From Pedobacter sp. MR2016-24 (GTDB taxonomy: Bacteria > Bacteroidota > Bacteroidia > Sphingobacteriales > Sphingobacteriaceae), in NCBI RefSeq assembly GCF_026239655.1, contig NZ_JAPIVO010000005.1:372001-436000 (forward strand): DNA of 64,000 nucleotides. The letters are read 5' to 3'. Under the pieces are notes generated by a model that did not search any database, was not told the DNA's origin, and saw only the letters and a program-made list of their open reading frames with translations. Made by a program: the position numbers and the translations under genes. Shown in pieces: positions 8,252 through 17,691 of this stretch (positions are counted from its first letter, which is position 1; the number at the start of each line of letters is the position of its first letter).

Positions 8252-9331
8252 TTAGCGCAGTGAAAAAGTAACACCAGCAGTATAACCGAAATATAGACCC
8301 TGAAAATTACGGCCATTATCTTCATTCCAGGAAGCGATATATTTTTTTCTCAGTAACCTGTCTTCCATCACATCCGTATTGATATAATGCAGAGAGGGAG
8401 CAACAAACAGATTGATTTTTTCAGCAAGTGAAATTGCTGGCATCAGCCTGAAAGTAGATTTGTAGGTGGCGCTGCCTTCAAAGTTCAACAGACTACCCTG
8501 CGTCAGTTCCGTATCCAGATGGAACAGCCCTGATGTATAAAGATGTAAACCTAAACCAGCCTCCAGGGCATAAACGTTTTCTTTATTTTTGAAATTGTAG
8601 CCCGCACCAATGATACCATAGACTGATTTTCCGCCGGACCTGAAAGTTAACAGGGTGGTATTGTTCTCGTCTATCTGCGCACCAAGACGCATGTTTCCAT
8701 TTTTGGAGATATTGATAATTCCGATCTGGTAAGCTGCTGTATCTGCAATATTAATAAAGCCAGCAATCTGCACACCTTTAACATTTTTGGCTTTATTCAT
8801 AAAACCACTGATTTGCAAACCTTTCACATTCCTTGCCATGTTCATCAAACCTGCGCCTTGCAGACTGGAGACTTCACCCCCTATATTGATCATTCCCGTT
8901 ACCTGTACATTGCTTGCTGTTTTCGAGAAATTGCCAAAACCTGCTATAGCCGTATTTTTACCGCTTTTCGAAGTATTCATAAAGCCAGCAATTAAAATTC
9001 CGTTTGCTTTTTTACCGATATGGTTTGAAAAGCCCGCCAGCTGTAGTCCATTTGCATCATGGCGAATGATATTGGAAATGCCCGCAAAGGAAAAACTGTG
9101 CTCTCCGGCAGATACGCCGGCCAGCAAATTAAGTGAGAACTGATTGGTATCCAGGGGTGCTCCGGTCCAGTTACTGCTTAAGGGATACACCAATCCCACA
9201 TTGACTTTAGCATTTCTCCCTTGTTGCTGATGTTGTTGCGCGAACAGCGTATGACTGCTGAACAATAGTAGGATTGTCATAGCAGCTGTGGCTTTAGCTT
9301 TCGCCAATTTTATACGTTGATGTGAGTTCAT
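8252..9331 (-). CDS. Outer-membrane-like protein with LA_2272-like repeats
   Basis: An exported 359-residue protein without the STN module. A signal peptide (about 1-32, ending LLFSSHTLFAQQ) is followed by repeats (about 85-205) with a 15-16 residue period, such as VKGLQISGFMNKAK and VKGVQIAGFINIAD, then a C-terminal region (about 230-359) of amphipathic strands ending YFGYTAGVTFSLR. The C-terminus resembles that of the STN protein at 5054 (FVAPSLHYI against FFGPSLKFY; GYTAGVTF against GWTAGITV), so the two are paralogues. It lies 86 bp upstream of the sigma factor gene and 72 bp downstream of the TonB receptor, all on the minus strand. It may form a small barrel or a surface-bound repeat sheet; the function is unknown. 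Confidence 0.65.
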   Translation of the reverse strand: MNSHQRIKLAKAKATAAMTILLLFSSHTLFAQQHQQQGRNAKVNVGLVYPLSSNWTGAPLDTNQFSLNLLAGVSAGEHSFSFAGISNIIRHDANGLQLAGFSNHIGKKANGILIAGFMNTSKSGKNTAIAGFGNFSKTASNVQVTGMINIGGEVSSLQGAGLMNMARNVKGLQISGFMNKAKNVKGVQIAGFINIADTAAYQIGIINISKNGNMRLGAQIDENNTTLLTFRSGGKSVYGIIGAGYNFKNKENVYALEAGLGLHLYTSGLFHLDTELTQGSLLNFEGSATYKSTFRLMPAISLAEKINLFVAPSLHYINTDVMEDRLLRKKYIASWNEDNGRNFQGLYFGYTAGVTFSLR

Positions 9332-9403
9332 TTCTCTGTTTTCTATGATTTACAGGTATAACACCTTCCCAGGCATCTACCCTTATGCCCTGCAATAAAA
9401 AAA

Positions 9404-11773
9404 TTATAATTCTATCCTGTAGTTGATGGTTGGGAATATGCCTATCCATTTATTCGCTTCAATGGTCCTTTTGCTGGGATTGTAATACATACCCATATTA
9501 TTTTCCCGGCTCAGCAGATTCTGAATATCCAGCAGGATATAATGGCTTGCGTTTTTTCTATTGATGCGGTAACTGGCCGAAAAATCTGCCCGGATATACG
9601 CGTCAGCGGTGAGTGTATTGATTTTAGACTGATCAATCACCTGCTCATCTAAACGAAGAGATTCTTCGAGGAGGATCAGTGAATACCGTCTACCACCCGC
9701 ATAAATGATTTTACCATTCAGCGCAAACATATTTTTATGCTGCCTGCCTGTAGTCCATTCTTTACCGATGACCAGATTACCGACATAACGGGTATTAAAA
9801 GTGGTATTAAATTCCTGTCCGCTTAATGCCTTAAATTTCGAATTGAATAAGGAAGAGGAAAGCATGAAGTAGTAACCCCGGTGCATGGATTTCTCCATTG
9901 ATAATTCCAGACCATAGTTTTTACCTGTCCCTTTATTGATCAGTGCAGTATAATCTGAGGATAAAATTGCCGAATTATCAGACACATTGAGCAGAGAAAA
10001 ACTGTTGGCGGGATCTACCGAGACAGGAACATGAGATAAGTGCTGATAATACAGTTCACTTTTGAATTTCAGCTGATCTGAAAGCTGGTTTTCATAGCCC
10101 ATTACCACCTGAGCCGATCTTGTTGGTTGGAGTGGTGTAGTGGCAGGTGTACCTGCCTGCTCATTTTTGGCAAAATAATAAGAAAGTGGTTCCAGTCTGC
10201 TGTAAGTACCTCCCGCAAGAGATAATTTCTGACGATCATTTACCTGTAAATTCATTCCTAAGCGCGGTTCAAAGGACCAGCTATCGCTCAGGTTGAAGTA
10301 ATTGGCGTGAATACCTGTATTCAAGGAAAGTCCGCCGCCAAACTGACGTTTGTTTTCTATAAAGGCGTCAAAAGTACTGGCATGTCCTTTTTCATTGAGT
10401 ACTTCTGCCAGGGCATCCTGCTCCCGTTTATACTGTTGTTCATATAAATTATAACTTAATATACTTGAATTTACGCCCGCCCTGATAGTATTCGCATCAT
10501 CTGCACGGTAATTTATCATACCTGCATAACGGACTGCGCTGTTGTCATAATGGTTTTGCTGAATCCTGCTGGCCTGATAAGTTTGCGTGAGTGTATCGAC
10601 ACGCAGTTTACTGCGATCGCCCGAATAAGAAATGATATTATTCATATACAGCCTGCTGTTAAAACTATATACATGTTTCAGACCTGTACTAGCCGCCGCA
10701 TAGGTAACATTGGTATTATACGCGTCACTGCGTTCTTCCCATTTTGAAAAATCATGTTCAGCATCGCTTAACAGTCCGCCTGCACCACCGATTCCAAATA
10801 AGGAGAATGTTCCTGCTTTTTTAGTGGGAATGACAAAATTGAAAGATAAATCCTGGTATCTCGGCACCCCGTCATCAGATACTTTAACTATTTTTTGCAG
10901 GAGATCGAGTGCAGAATAACGGTAACTGATCAGGTAGGAAGCATCACTGCCTTTCTTAAATGGCCCCTCCAGTGTTGCCCCTATGCCCAACACGCCGGCA
11001 GTAAATGCATATTCCCGCTTATTCGTATTTCCTTTCCTGAATTTTAAATCAAATACACCGGCAGTGGCATTATTGTATTCTGCCGGCACGGCACCGGTAT
11101 AAAAATCGGATGTTGACAGAACGGTAGCGTTGAGCATGCTCACAGCTCCTCCTGCGGCACCCTGACCACTAAAATGATTGGGGTTGATGATCTCTATCCC
11201 TTCCAGGCGCCATTGCAGACTTTTAGGAGAATTTCCCCTGACAATAATTTCATTGTTATCACCACCAGCAACTACCCCGGCAAAACTCTGGGCCATCCTT
11301 GCAGGATCAAACATCGCTCCGGCATAGCGGTTAGTCTCTTCCGGAGAGAAAGAGCGTCCGCTGGACATCGCCATCAAGTTTAATGGCTTTCTGCCGGATG
11401 AAGTCCTGATACTGACTTCATCTAATTGTTTATTCAGGGCTTCTAAGCCCACAGCCACTTCGGTTTCTTTACCGGTGGTCACCAGAATTTCCGAAAGCAT
11501 CACCGTTTGATAGCCGATACTGGAAATCTGCAGGTGATGTCGCCCTACAGGGATACCTGCCAGACGGAAAGCCCCTGCATTATTTGTGGTGGCGGACAGT
11601 GGACGATTACCTTTTAAACTTACCGTCGCTCCCGGCATCGGCAGGCCTGAGTTTTTATCGGTAATTATCCCTCTGATGGATTGCGTAAAGACAGCGGTAT
11701 CTTTAAACTGTGCGCTACTTCTGGAAATAAATAAAATGGCGACAATTATTGTCAGGTAGAAAGTTCTTCTCAT
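9404..11773 (-). CDS. TonB-dependent outer-membrane receptor
   Basis: A 789-residue receptor for active uptake across the outer membrane. A signal peptide (1-21) is followed by a carboxypeptidase-regulatory-like domain (about 34-115, with IRGIITDKNSGLPMPGATV), a plug (about 130-245, with ALNKQLDEVSI and SPKSLQWRLEGIEIINPNHF) and a beta barrel ending in INYRIEL. It has no STN domain, so it cannot itself signal to FecR. That task seems moved to the separate STN protein in this cluster. No SusD partner is adjacent, so a glycan-uptake role is not implied. The substrate is unknown. The start ATG is at 11771-11773. Confidence 0.9.
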   Translation of the reverse strand: MRRTFYLTIIVAILFISRSSAQFKDTAVFTQSIRGIITDKNSGLPMPGATVSLKGNRPLSATTNNAGAFRLAGIPVGRHHLQISSIGYQTVMLSEILVTTGKETEVAVGLEALNKQLDEVSIRTSSGRKPLNLMAMSSGRSFSPEETNRYAGAMFDPARMAQSFAGVVAGGDNNEIIVRGNSPKSLQWRLEGIEIINPNHFSGQGAAGGAVSMLNATVLSTSDFYTGAVPAEYNNATAGVFDLKFRKGNTNKREYAFTAGVLGIGATLEGPFKKGSDASYLISYRYSALDLLQKIVKVSDDGVPRYQDLSFNFVIPTKKAGTFSLFGIGGAGGLLSDAEHDFSKWEERSDAYNTNVTYAAASTGLKHVYSFNSRLYMNNIISYSGDRSKLRVDTLTQTYQASRIQQNHYDNSAVRYAGMINYRADDANTIRAGVNSSILSYNLYEQQYKREQDALAEVLNEKGHASTFDAFIENKRQFGGGLSLNTGIHANYFNLSDSWSFEPRLGMNLQVNDRQKLSLAGGTYSRLEPLSYYFAKNEQAGTPATTPLQPTRSAQVVMGYENQLSDQLKFKSELYYQHLSHVPVSVDPANSFSLLNVSDNSAILSSDYTALINKGTGKNYGLELSMEKSMHRGYYFMLSSSLFNSKFKALSGQEFNTTFNTRYVGNLVIGKEWTTGRQHKNMFALNGKIIYAGGRRYSLILLEESLRLDEQVIDQSKINTLTADAYIRADFSASYRINRKNASHYILLDIQNLLSRENNMGMYYNPSKRTIEANKWIGIFPTINYRIEL

Positions 11774-11825
11774 TTTTTATAATTTCCTGCAGAACACGCC
11801 AGATCAGGTTTACCCTTATGCGGCT

Positions 11826-11841
11826 CAGAAATTTATTTCTG
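11826..11841. promoter_or_regulatory. Palindrome in the divergent promoter region
   Basis: CAGAAAT-TT-ATTTCTG, 7-bp arms around a 2-bp centre, 53 bp upstream of the TonB receptor start and on the far side from the Omp85-like gene. It may be an operator for either gene. No known regulator can be assigned. Confidence 0.35.
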
Positions 11842-11992
11842 CTAAATGCATATTTGCAATATGACATTGTCCTTGCGATAGTCAGCACCTGAATCAAAAC
11901 ATTTAGGTCTTTCTGCTGGTTTAAAATATATCTTTATACCTAAAAAGACCTGCAAATTGAGATTGAAAAATAGAATACACTGGTTGTTGACC

Positions 11993-13306
11993 ATGAATAG
12001 AATCGGAATGGTAGTCATGATCGCAGTATTGGTTTCCTCCATTCATACGGCTGCATTTAGTCAGATTAATCCCCCTGTTGATTCGGTAAAGGCAGATTCG
12101 CTGCGTATAAAAGCGGCCAAAGCCTCTTTTGCGGCCGACTCCACCTATAAGCAATATGATATTGCCGACCTGCTCCGTGATATCATACATCCGAATAAAA
12201 AAGTAAATCCGCTGCGCAAGAAATCTGGTATTACGCTAATGCCAAATGTGGCTTATAACCCTAGTATCGGTGCACAGATCGGTATCAAAGCAGTAGCAGG
12301 CAGAAAATTAGGAGGTGATCCGAACACCCTGATGTCGGTCGCCGCTACATCAGCCTCCATCACTACCAAAGGAATCATTTACTTCTATTTAAGTCATAAT
12401 ATATACACACCCGGTAACAAATGGAACTTCCAGGGAAGTCTTGTCGCCGCAAAAACGGTGACGCCGGATTTTGGACTGGGGATTGGCCAGGGTGCTGAAG
12501 GCAGCGAGGAAGACCGGATCCTGACTAACCCGGATCGTAAAGGTTATGTTCTCCATGCACAATATTATAATTTCAGGGAAAAGGTCTATAAACAGGTCCA
12601 TGAGAATCTTTTTGTGGGAGCTGGAGTATCATTTGATATCAGAAGAAAAATTGAAGACAGGTCAAATACCGATGAGCTGACACCTTATAACATCTACAGT
12701 GACAGGAATGGATTTGACCGAGACCACTATATGTCCAACGGGCTGCTTTTCAACGTACAATATACCACCCGCGACAATCAGAACCGTGCCTACAAAGGGA
12801 TTTATGCCGATGCGGGTGTCAGGGTCAACCAAACCTGGATGGGCAGTACCAGAAGTGCGGTGCAGTTCACCACAGATTTCAGGAAATACTGGAGTCTGTC
12901 TGCCAGCAATCCTGAGCACGTAATTGCTTTCTGGAACTGGGGATCTTATTTGGTTGGTGGTGCTTTGCCTTATCTTGAGCTTCCGGGCACGGGTAAAGAC
13001 GTTAATTTCCGTAGTGGCCGGGGTTATACCGTAGCTTATTTCAAAGGAACGAAATATTTTTATTCGGAACTGGAATACCGCTTTCCTATCACTGCGAACA
13101 AGTTCCTGAGTGGTGTAACTTTCTTCAATATTGAGAGTACCAATGATGATCTGGGTACAAAGTTATTTCAAAAATGGCAGCCTGCAGGTGGCGCAGGGTT
13201 GCGTGTCTTATTTAACAAAGCTACCCGTACAAACCTGTGTATTGATTATGCTTTTGGTAACTACGGTGCCAGGGGTTTGTTCCTGGGTCTGAATGAAGCT
13301 TTTTAG
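11993..13306 (+). CDS. Omp85/BamA-superfamily outer-membrane protein
   Basis: An outer-membrane protein of about 437 residues. The ATG at 11993 is preferred because it gives a clean signal peptide (MNRIGMVVMIAVLVSS to AAFSQ); an upstream TTG at 11957 adds 12 unlikely residues. After a short polar segment (about 25-75) the rest fits the 16-stranded surface-antigen barrel of Omp85 proteins. The diagnostic stretch FRSGRGYTVAYFKG near residue 340 corresponds to the conserved loop 6 RGY/RGF motif, and the C-terminus GARGLFLGLNEAF is typical. No POTRA domain is apparent, so it is more like the short Bacteroidetes BamA-related proteins than BamA itself. It is divergent from the TonB receptor. Confidence 0.75.
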   Translation: MNRIGMVVMIAVLVSSIHTAAFSQINPPVDSVKADSLRIKAAKASFAADSTYKQYDIADLLRDIIHPNKKVNPLRKKSGITLMPNVAYNPSIGAQIGIKAVAGRKLGGDPNTLMSVAATSASITTKGIIYFYLSHNIYTPGNKWNFQGSLVAAKTVTPDFGLGIGQGAEGSEEDRILTNPDRKGYVLHAQYYNFREKVYKQVHENLFVGAGVSFDIRRKIEDRSNTDELTPYNIYSDRNGFDRDHYMSNGLLFNVQYTTRDNQNRAYKGIYADAGVRVNQTWMGSTRSAVQFTTDFRKYWSLSASNPEHVIAFWNWGSYLVGGALPYLELPGTGKDVNFRSGRGYTVAYFKGTKYFYSELEYRFPITANKFLSGVTFFNIESTNDDLGTKLFQKWQPAGGAGLRVLFNKATRTNLCIDYAFGNYGARGLFLGLNEAF

Positions 13307-13588
13307 AGCGACTTTTTATCTTTTTTCAAGGCCTTTTGAATGGCCTGCGCTGTTACTCCTGCCATAATTTTGTAGCCCGCCACATTTGGATGCACACCAT
13401 CCGGCGTTAGTTCAGCTTTCTGGCCATTGTGCTCATCCACCACTGGACTGAAGTAATCCGGCAGGTTGAAATGATTAGCCCTTGCACAGGCTTGATCAAT
13501 GTGCTGAATGATACACCTGAAAGCGGTAGTAACAGCTGTTCCATTTCCTATTTCAAATATCTAAAATATGATCTGTCATCAAAATTAA
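13303..13588 (-). pseudogene. Decayed SGNH/GDSL hydrolase remnant
   Basis: On the minus strand an open frame ends at 13303 and encodes the C-terminal part of an SGNH hydrolase: DYFSPVVDEHNGQKAEL, then TPDGVHPNVAGYKIM carrying the catalytic Asp-x-x-His of block V. Upstream it is broken. The frame reads back through GNGTAVTTAFRCIIQHIDQA but meets a stop, and the preceding LMTDHILDI piece is in another frame. The segment that normally lies between the helix and the DYF region seems deleted, since CARANHF runs straight into NLPDYF. No start or nucleophile block I is left. Its stop codon overlaps that of the Omp85-like gene. The family is clear from block V; the loss of function is seen directly. 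Confidence 0.8.
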
Positions 13589-13631
13589 ATCAATAACTTG
13601 CCGCCCCTGGTGATTAAACCAGTTTGAAAAA

Positions 13632-14270
13632 ATGACCAAGATATCCAATAATGACCCGTTCGACCTTAATTTATGCATGAGGGGATTAGGTAATATAGTT
13701 ACCTATATGCACTCTGACCTGTATGAATACATGTATTATTTTACATTTAAGCGGGCCATGAAAAAGTATGCCATGGATTTCAAAGATCCCTGGGAGCAAA
13801 ATATTGAGGAGGCAGCATTTTTTCATAACGTAGACGATCCATTCGTGCAAAACTGCTCAAGGGCAGAAAGTAAGCTGATTAAATTTAAGCAGGAAATTAC
13901 CCTGAGATTTGGAATCGACGAGATAGAAGACCTCAACGATGACGAAATCATCCGCCAAAGCCACCGCTTTCGTCCCTATTTCCTGGTTTTTAAAAGATCC
14001 AAAAGTTATAAAAAATTGAAGCTGCAATATGAAAGAGCATTATCCGGATTTATTGAATGCCTCTATCTGTATGCCTGTGCTCTAACCGCCGGGAGTAATA
14101 AAATACCGCGGGTACTGAAAAGTAAAATGAACCTGCCTGATGATGAATCTTTCCGGCTTTTAAATCAGGATGATGCAAATGTAGCACTGCTCATTGAACT
14201 GATTATTGCTTTGAGGGTTGAACTGAATGGTTTCAGACTGCTGTTTTACAAACTACCAAAAAAGGCCTGA
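13632..14270 (+). CDS. Hypothetical protein
   Basis: I do not recognise this 212-residue protein. It has no signal peptide or membrane segment, is rich in charged and aromatic residues (LYEYMYYFTFKRAMKKYAMDF near residue 35) and looks mostly helical. The middle (about 85-135) is strongly charged and the last third (about 145-212) is more hydrophobic, with LYLYACALTAG and LLIELIIALRVELNGFRLLF. It stands alone between a hydrolase remnant and the UvrA2-type gene, 70 bp from the latter. Codon use looks normal for the window and the ATG follows an A-rich stretch. It is probably a cytoplasmic lineage-specific protein. Confidence 0.6.
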   Translation: MTKISNNDPFDLNLCMRGLGNIVTYMHSDLYEYMYYFTFKRAMKKYAMDFKDPWEQNIEEAAFFHNVDDPFVQNCSRAESKLIKFKQEITLRFGIDEIEDLNDDEIIRQSHRFRPYFLVFKRSKSYKKLKLQYERALSGFIECLYLYACALTAGSNKIPRVLKSKMNLPDDESFRLLNQDDANVALLIELIIALRVELNGFRLLFYKLPKKA

Positions 14271-14340
14271 ATGCGAGCGCAATGCTAATTCCTCTCTCCT
14301 AAACTAAAACTTTCCTATCGCTTTCTTGTTTTTCTACAGC

Positions 14341-16914
14341 ATGGCAGGTAAAACAACAACAGATCAGCAAGACTTTAGCGGTTACGTAAAAATAAAAGGA
14401 GCAAGAGAAAATAACCTTAAAAATGTAGATCTGCAGATTCCGCGTGACGCGATGGTCGTCTTTACAGGTGTTTCAGGTTCAGGAAAATCTTCCCTCGCAT
14501 TTGGAACACTCTATGCAGAAGCACAAAGACGTTACCTGGAGTCGGTCTCCCCTTATGCAAGGCGGTTATTTAACCAGATGTCTATCCCGGAAGTAGATGA
14601 AATTGAAGGTCTTCCCCCGGCAATAGCCCTGCAACAACAACGCGGTTCTTCCAGTACCCGTTCTTCAGTAGGCAGCGTAACAACCTTATCCAACCTGCTG
14701 CGGATGTTATATTCCCGGGCCGGAGATTATCCTAAAGGTCAGTCTATCATTTATGCAGAAGCCTTCTCTCCCAATACACCTGAGGGGGCATGCCCTGAAT
14801 GCCACGGACTTGGTCGTGTGTACGAAGTAACCGAACAGTCTATGGTTCCTGACGATACTTTAACGATTCGGGAAAAGGCGATCGCAGCCTGGCCTACCGC
14901 ATGGCAGGGACAGAATTTACGCGATATCCTGATCACCATGGGCTATAATGTAGATATACCCTGGAAAGACCTGCCGAAAAAAGACAGGGAATGGATCTTA
15001 TTTACAGAAGAAACACCCGTAGTACCGGTATATCCGCGTTTTACGGGCGAACAGGTGCAGAAAGCGATTAAAAACAAGATGCAACCCGATTATATGGGCA
15101 CATTTACAGGGGCAAGAAGATATGTGATGCAGACCTTTGCTAAAAGCCAGAGTCAGCTGATGAAAAAGCGTGTCAGTCAGTTTATGCTGAGTAATGCCTG
15201 TCCTGTTTGTCAGGGTAAAAGACTAAGAAAAGAATCTCTTTCCATCAAATTCAACGGGCTGGACATTACAGAATTATCAAGATTATCGCTGAGCAGTCTT
15301 TATACGCTCTTCAAAGATTATGGCGCTGAAAAAGATTTACTGAATGAAAACAGAGACAAAAAACACCCTGAAAAGGTCATTGTAGCACAGCGCATTGCAG
15401 ATGATATGGCATCGCGGCTGGAGGTAATGCTGGACCTGGGACTGGGTTACCTGAATCTGGAAAGAAGTACGCCCAGCCTTTCTCCGGGAGAATTGCAGCG
15501 TTTACGATTGGCTACACAGATCAGATCTAATCTTTTCGGTGTGGTCTACGTATTGGATGAACCTTCCGCGGGCTTACATCCTGCAGATACACAGGCGTTA
15601 CTGAAGGCCTTGGACAAATTAAAAGCCTCTGGCAATTCTCTTTTTGTAGTAGAACATGAGATAGATGTGATCAGTCACGCCGACTGGATCGTAGATGTTG
15701 GACCAGGGGCCGGAGAGCAGGGCGGACATATTTTGTATAGCGGAGTCCCGGAAGGGTTAAAAGACATCGCACACTCAAAGACTAAAGATTATATCTATGG
15801 TAAAAAACGAGCTGTGCATACTGAAACAAAACTGCGAACACCAAAAGGCTGGCTTAAACTGGAAGGCCTGACTAAAAATAACCTGAATCAACTCGATGTG
15901 GAATTCCCTCTGGGAATATTTACCAGCGTGACAGGCATATCAGGATCCGGAAAAAGCACCTTAGTAAGTCAGATATTGGTAGAACTGATCAGTGATCATC
16001 TGGGTCAGAAAATCACGAAAACTGATGCTACAGCTGCTGATCAGGAGGAAATGAATCTGCCTGACCTGGACGCGTCTGGCAGCAAAACAACCGGTGGTTC
16101 AATCGCTTCAGGTGCGGAGGAGATCAGGAGATTGGTCCAGGTAGATCAGAAGCCGATTGGTCGTACCCCAAGATCAAATCTTGCCACCTATACAGGGTTG
16201 TTTGATCCTATACGTAAACTTTTCGCCACCACACCCGAGGCAAAAAAAATGAAGTACGATGCAGGCAGATTTTCATTCAATGTAGCAAAAGGACGGTGTC
16301 CGCATTGCCAGGGGGAAGGATTTGTGATGGTAGAGCTGTTATTTTTACCGAGCGTTTATACGCCATGCCCTACCTGCCTGGGAACGAGGTATAATGCAAA
16401 AACTTTGGAAGTAACCTACCAGGATAAAAATATCGCTGAAGTACTGGGAATGACGGTTGATGCGGCCTGGACATTTTTCAGGGCAGATCCGTCCATTTCG
16501 CGCGGACTTGATATCGTGCGGCAGGTTGGACTGGGTTATCTGAAACTCGGACAGCCGGCAACAGAACTTTCAGGTGGTGAGGCGCAGCGGATTAAACTGG
16601 CAACAGAACTGCAGCGTACCCAACGTGGAAACACCCTATACATTCTCGACGAACCGACCACTGGTCTTCATCCCTCGGATGTAGAAAAACTGATGACGCA
16701 GTTGAATCACTTGGTAGAACAGGGAAATACAATCATTGTTGTAGAACATGATATGCATGTGATTGCCGGAAGTGACTGGGTGATTGAAATTGGTCCGGAG
16801 GCAGGTGAGAAAGGTGGCAAAGTAGTTACATCAGGTATTCCGGCCGAATTTGCATTAAATAAAAACAGCCGCACGGCTCCATATTTATTGAAATACCTTA
16901 AATCAACTGAGTAG
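14341..16914 (+). CDS. UvrA2-like excinuclease subunit A ATPase
   Basis: A DNA-binding tandem ABC ATPase of about 857 residues, shorter than housekeeping UvrA (about 940), as expected for class II UvrA, which lacks the UvrB-interaction insert. The first half has Walker [14 protein letters not shown] near residue 45, signature [12 protein letters not shown] and Walker [15 protein letters not shown]. The second half has [25 protein letters not shown] and [13 protein letters not shown]. Zinc-type cysteines appear as [24 protein letters not shown] and CPTCLGTR. The ATG at 14341 is preferred to the TTG at 14326. UvrA2 proteins are linked to tolerance of DNA-binding drugs in some bacteria; its job here is unknown. 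The 95-residue gene 18 bp downstream is probably cotranscribed. Confidence 0.9.
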   Translation: MAGKTTTDQQDFSGYVKIKGARENNLKNVDLQIPRDAMVVFTGVSGSGKSSLAFGTLYAEAQRRYLESVSPYARRLFNQMSIPEVDEIEGLPPAIALQQQRGSSSTRSSVGSVTTLSNLLRMLYSRAGDYPKGQSIIYAEAFSPNTPEGACPECHGLGRVYEVTEQSMVPDDTLTIREKAIAAWPTAWQGQNLRDILITMGYNVDIPWKDLPKKDREWILFTEETPVVPVYPRFTGEQVQKAIKNKMQPDYMGTFTGARRYVMQTFAKSQSQLMKKRVSQFMLSNACPVCQGKRLRKESLSIKFNGLDITELSRLSLSSLYTLFKDYGAEKDLLNENRDKKHPEKVIVAQRIADDMASRLEVMLDLGLGYLNLERSTPSLSPGELQRLRLATQIRSNLFGVVYVLDEPSAGLHPADTQALLKALDKLKASGNSLFVVEHEIDVISHADWIVDVGPGAGEQGGHILYSGVPEGLKDIAHSKTKDYIYGKKRAVHTETKLRTPKGWLKLEGLTKNNLNQLDVEFPLGIFTSVTGISGSGKSTLVSQILVELISDHLGQKITKTDATAADQEEMNLPDLDASGSKTTGGSIASGAEEIRRLVQVDQKPIGRTPRSNLATYTGLFDPIRKLFATTPEAKKMKYDAGRFSFNVAKGRCPHCQGEGFVMVELLFLPSVYTPCPTCLGTRYNAKTLEVTYQDKNIAEVLGMTVDAAWTFFRADPSISRGLDIVRQVGLGYLKLGQPATELSGGEAQRIKLATELQRTQRGNTLYILDEPTTGLHPSDVEKLMTQLNHLVEQGNTIIVVEHDMHVIAGSDWVIEIGPEAGEKGGKVVTSGIPAEFALNKNSRTAPYLLKYLKSTE

Positions 16915-16932
16915 TAACAAGAGCTTTTTCAA

Positions 16933-17220
16933 ATGAACGAACTGACAAAATTCAAAGATTCCCTCTCCGAGACACAAATACCCGCCGGCCTTTCTGTATT
17001 GCTGCAGGCACTTTGGTTTGATGGAAAGGGCGACTGGGAAGCTGCGCATGACCTGATTGATCAGCTTCAGGATAAAAATGCCGCACATCTTCACGCCTAT
17101 TTGCACAGAAAAGAAGGTGATAACTGGAATGCTGATTACTGGTATAACAGAGCAGGTGAAAAGAGCCCGCAACTTTCTCTTGAAGAAGAGTGGGAAAAAC
17201 TATTTTATAAATTCCAATAA
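16933..17220 (+). CDS. Small conserved protein of unknown function
   Basis: A 95-residue acidic, tryptophan-rich protein (LQALWFDGKGDWEAAHDLID and AYLHRKEGDNWNADYWYNRAG). The pattern of paired helices with a W/A/Y spacing resembles a degenerate tetratricopeptide pair. It has no signal peptide and starts 18 bp after the UvrA2-like gene, so it is likely translated from the same message. I recall similar small proteins widely in bacteria but know no function. Its last 21 bp overlap the 3' end of the convergent minus-strand gene. Confidence 0.7.
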   Translation: MNELTKFKDSLSETQIPAGLSVLLQALWFDGKGDWEAAHDLIDQLQDKNAAHLHAYLHRKEGDNWNADYWYNRAGEKSPQLSLEEEWEKLFYKFQ

Positions 17221-17682
17221 TGGCTCCAGAATGGTGGTTTCAAATTCCTGCTGCCGCTGATGTCCTTTTTTGTTATTTGAAAAGGTATCACTGATCTCAT
17301 AATTCTTCACAAAATAATTTGATTTCGCCCCAATATGGTACGTCAGCGTACCATAACTGGTATCATTAACCAATTTTATTTCTTCAAACCCCATTAAGCG
17401 CTTAGTGTAGATTCCAGGTATTTTTTTATAAACTGCTCTTGTATTCCGATCAAAGATCATCGTCACCTTCACCACAAAGAGAAAGTCATACATCACATAA
17501 CAAGAAACCCCTGCGCCTATAAAGTAGGCAAAACGTTTTACATCAAAGCCAATATTTAAGAAAGGAACTACCACAAAGCAGACCCCCACCAGGCAAAGGA
17601 AAATAACGATCTTAGTATAATAGCCCAGGTTAGGCTGGAAGCGCATGATATTATCTGAGACTTCTAAATTGTACAATGCCAT
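17200..17682 (-). CDS. Membrane protein of unknown function
   Basis: About 160 residues with two hydrophobic helices (roughly 22-42, VIFLCLVGVCFVVVPFLNI, and 50-70), then a cytoplasmic-looking beta-rich tail of about 85 residues (VTMIFDRNTRAVYKKIPGIY). The architecture recalls PH-like membrane proteins that are common next to one another. The ATG at 17682 is chosen over a TTG two codons upstream. Together with the next gene upstream (10 bp away from this start) it forms a two-gene operon of small membrane proteins of the same layout. The function is unknown. Confidence 0.6.
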   Translation of the reverse strand: MALYNLEVSDNIMRFQPNLGYYTKIVIFLCLVGVCFVVVPFLNIGFDVKRFAYFIGAGVSCYVMYDFLFVVKVTMIFDRNTRAVYKKIPGIYTKRLMGFEEIKLVNDTSYGTLTYHIGAKSNYFVKNYEISDTFSNNKKGHQRQQEFETTILEPLLEFIK

Positions 17683-17691
17683 AGACAATCC

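Noticed and set aside
5054..11773. SusCD-type polysaccharide utilisation locus
   Set aside because: No SusD-like lipoprotein or glycoside hydrolase is present beside the TonB receptor.
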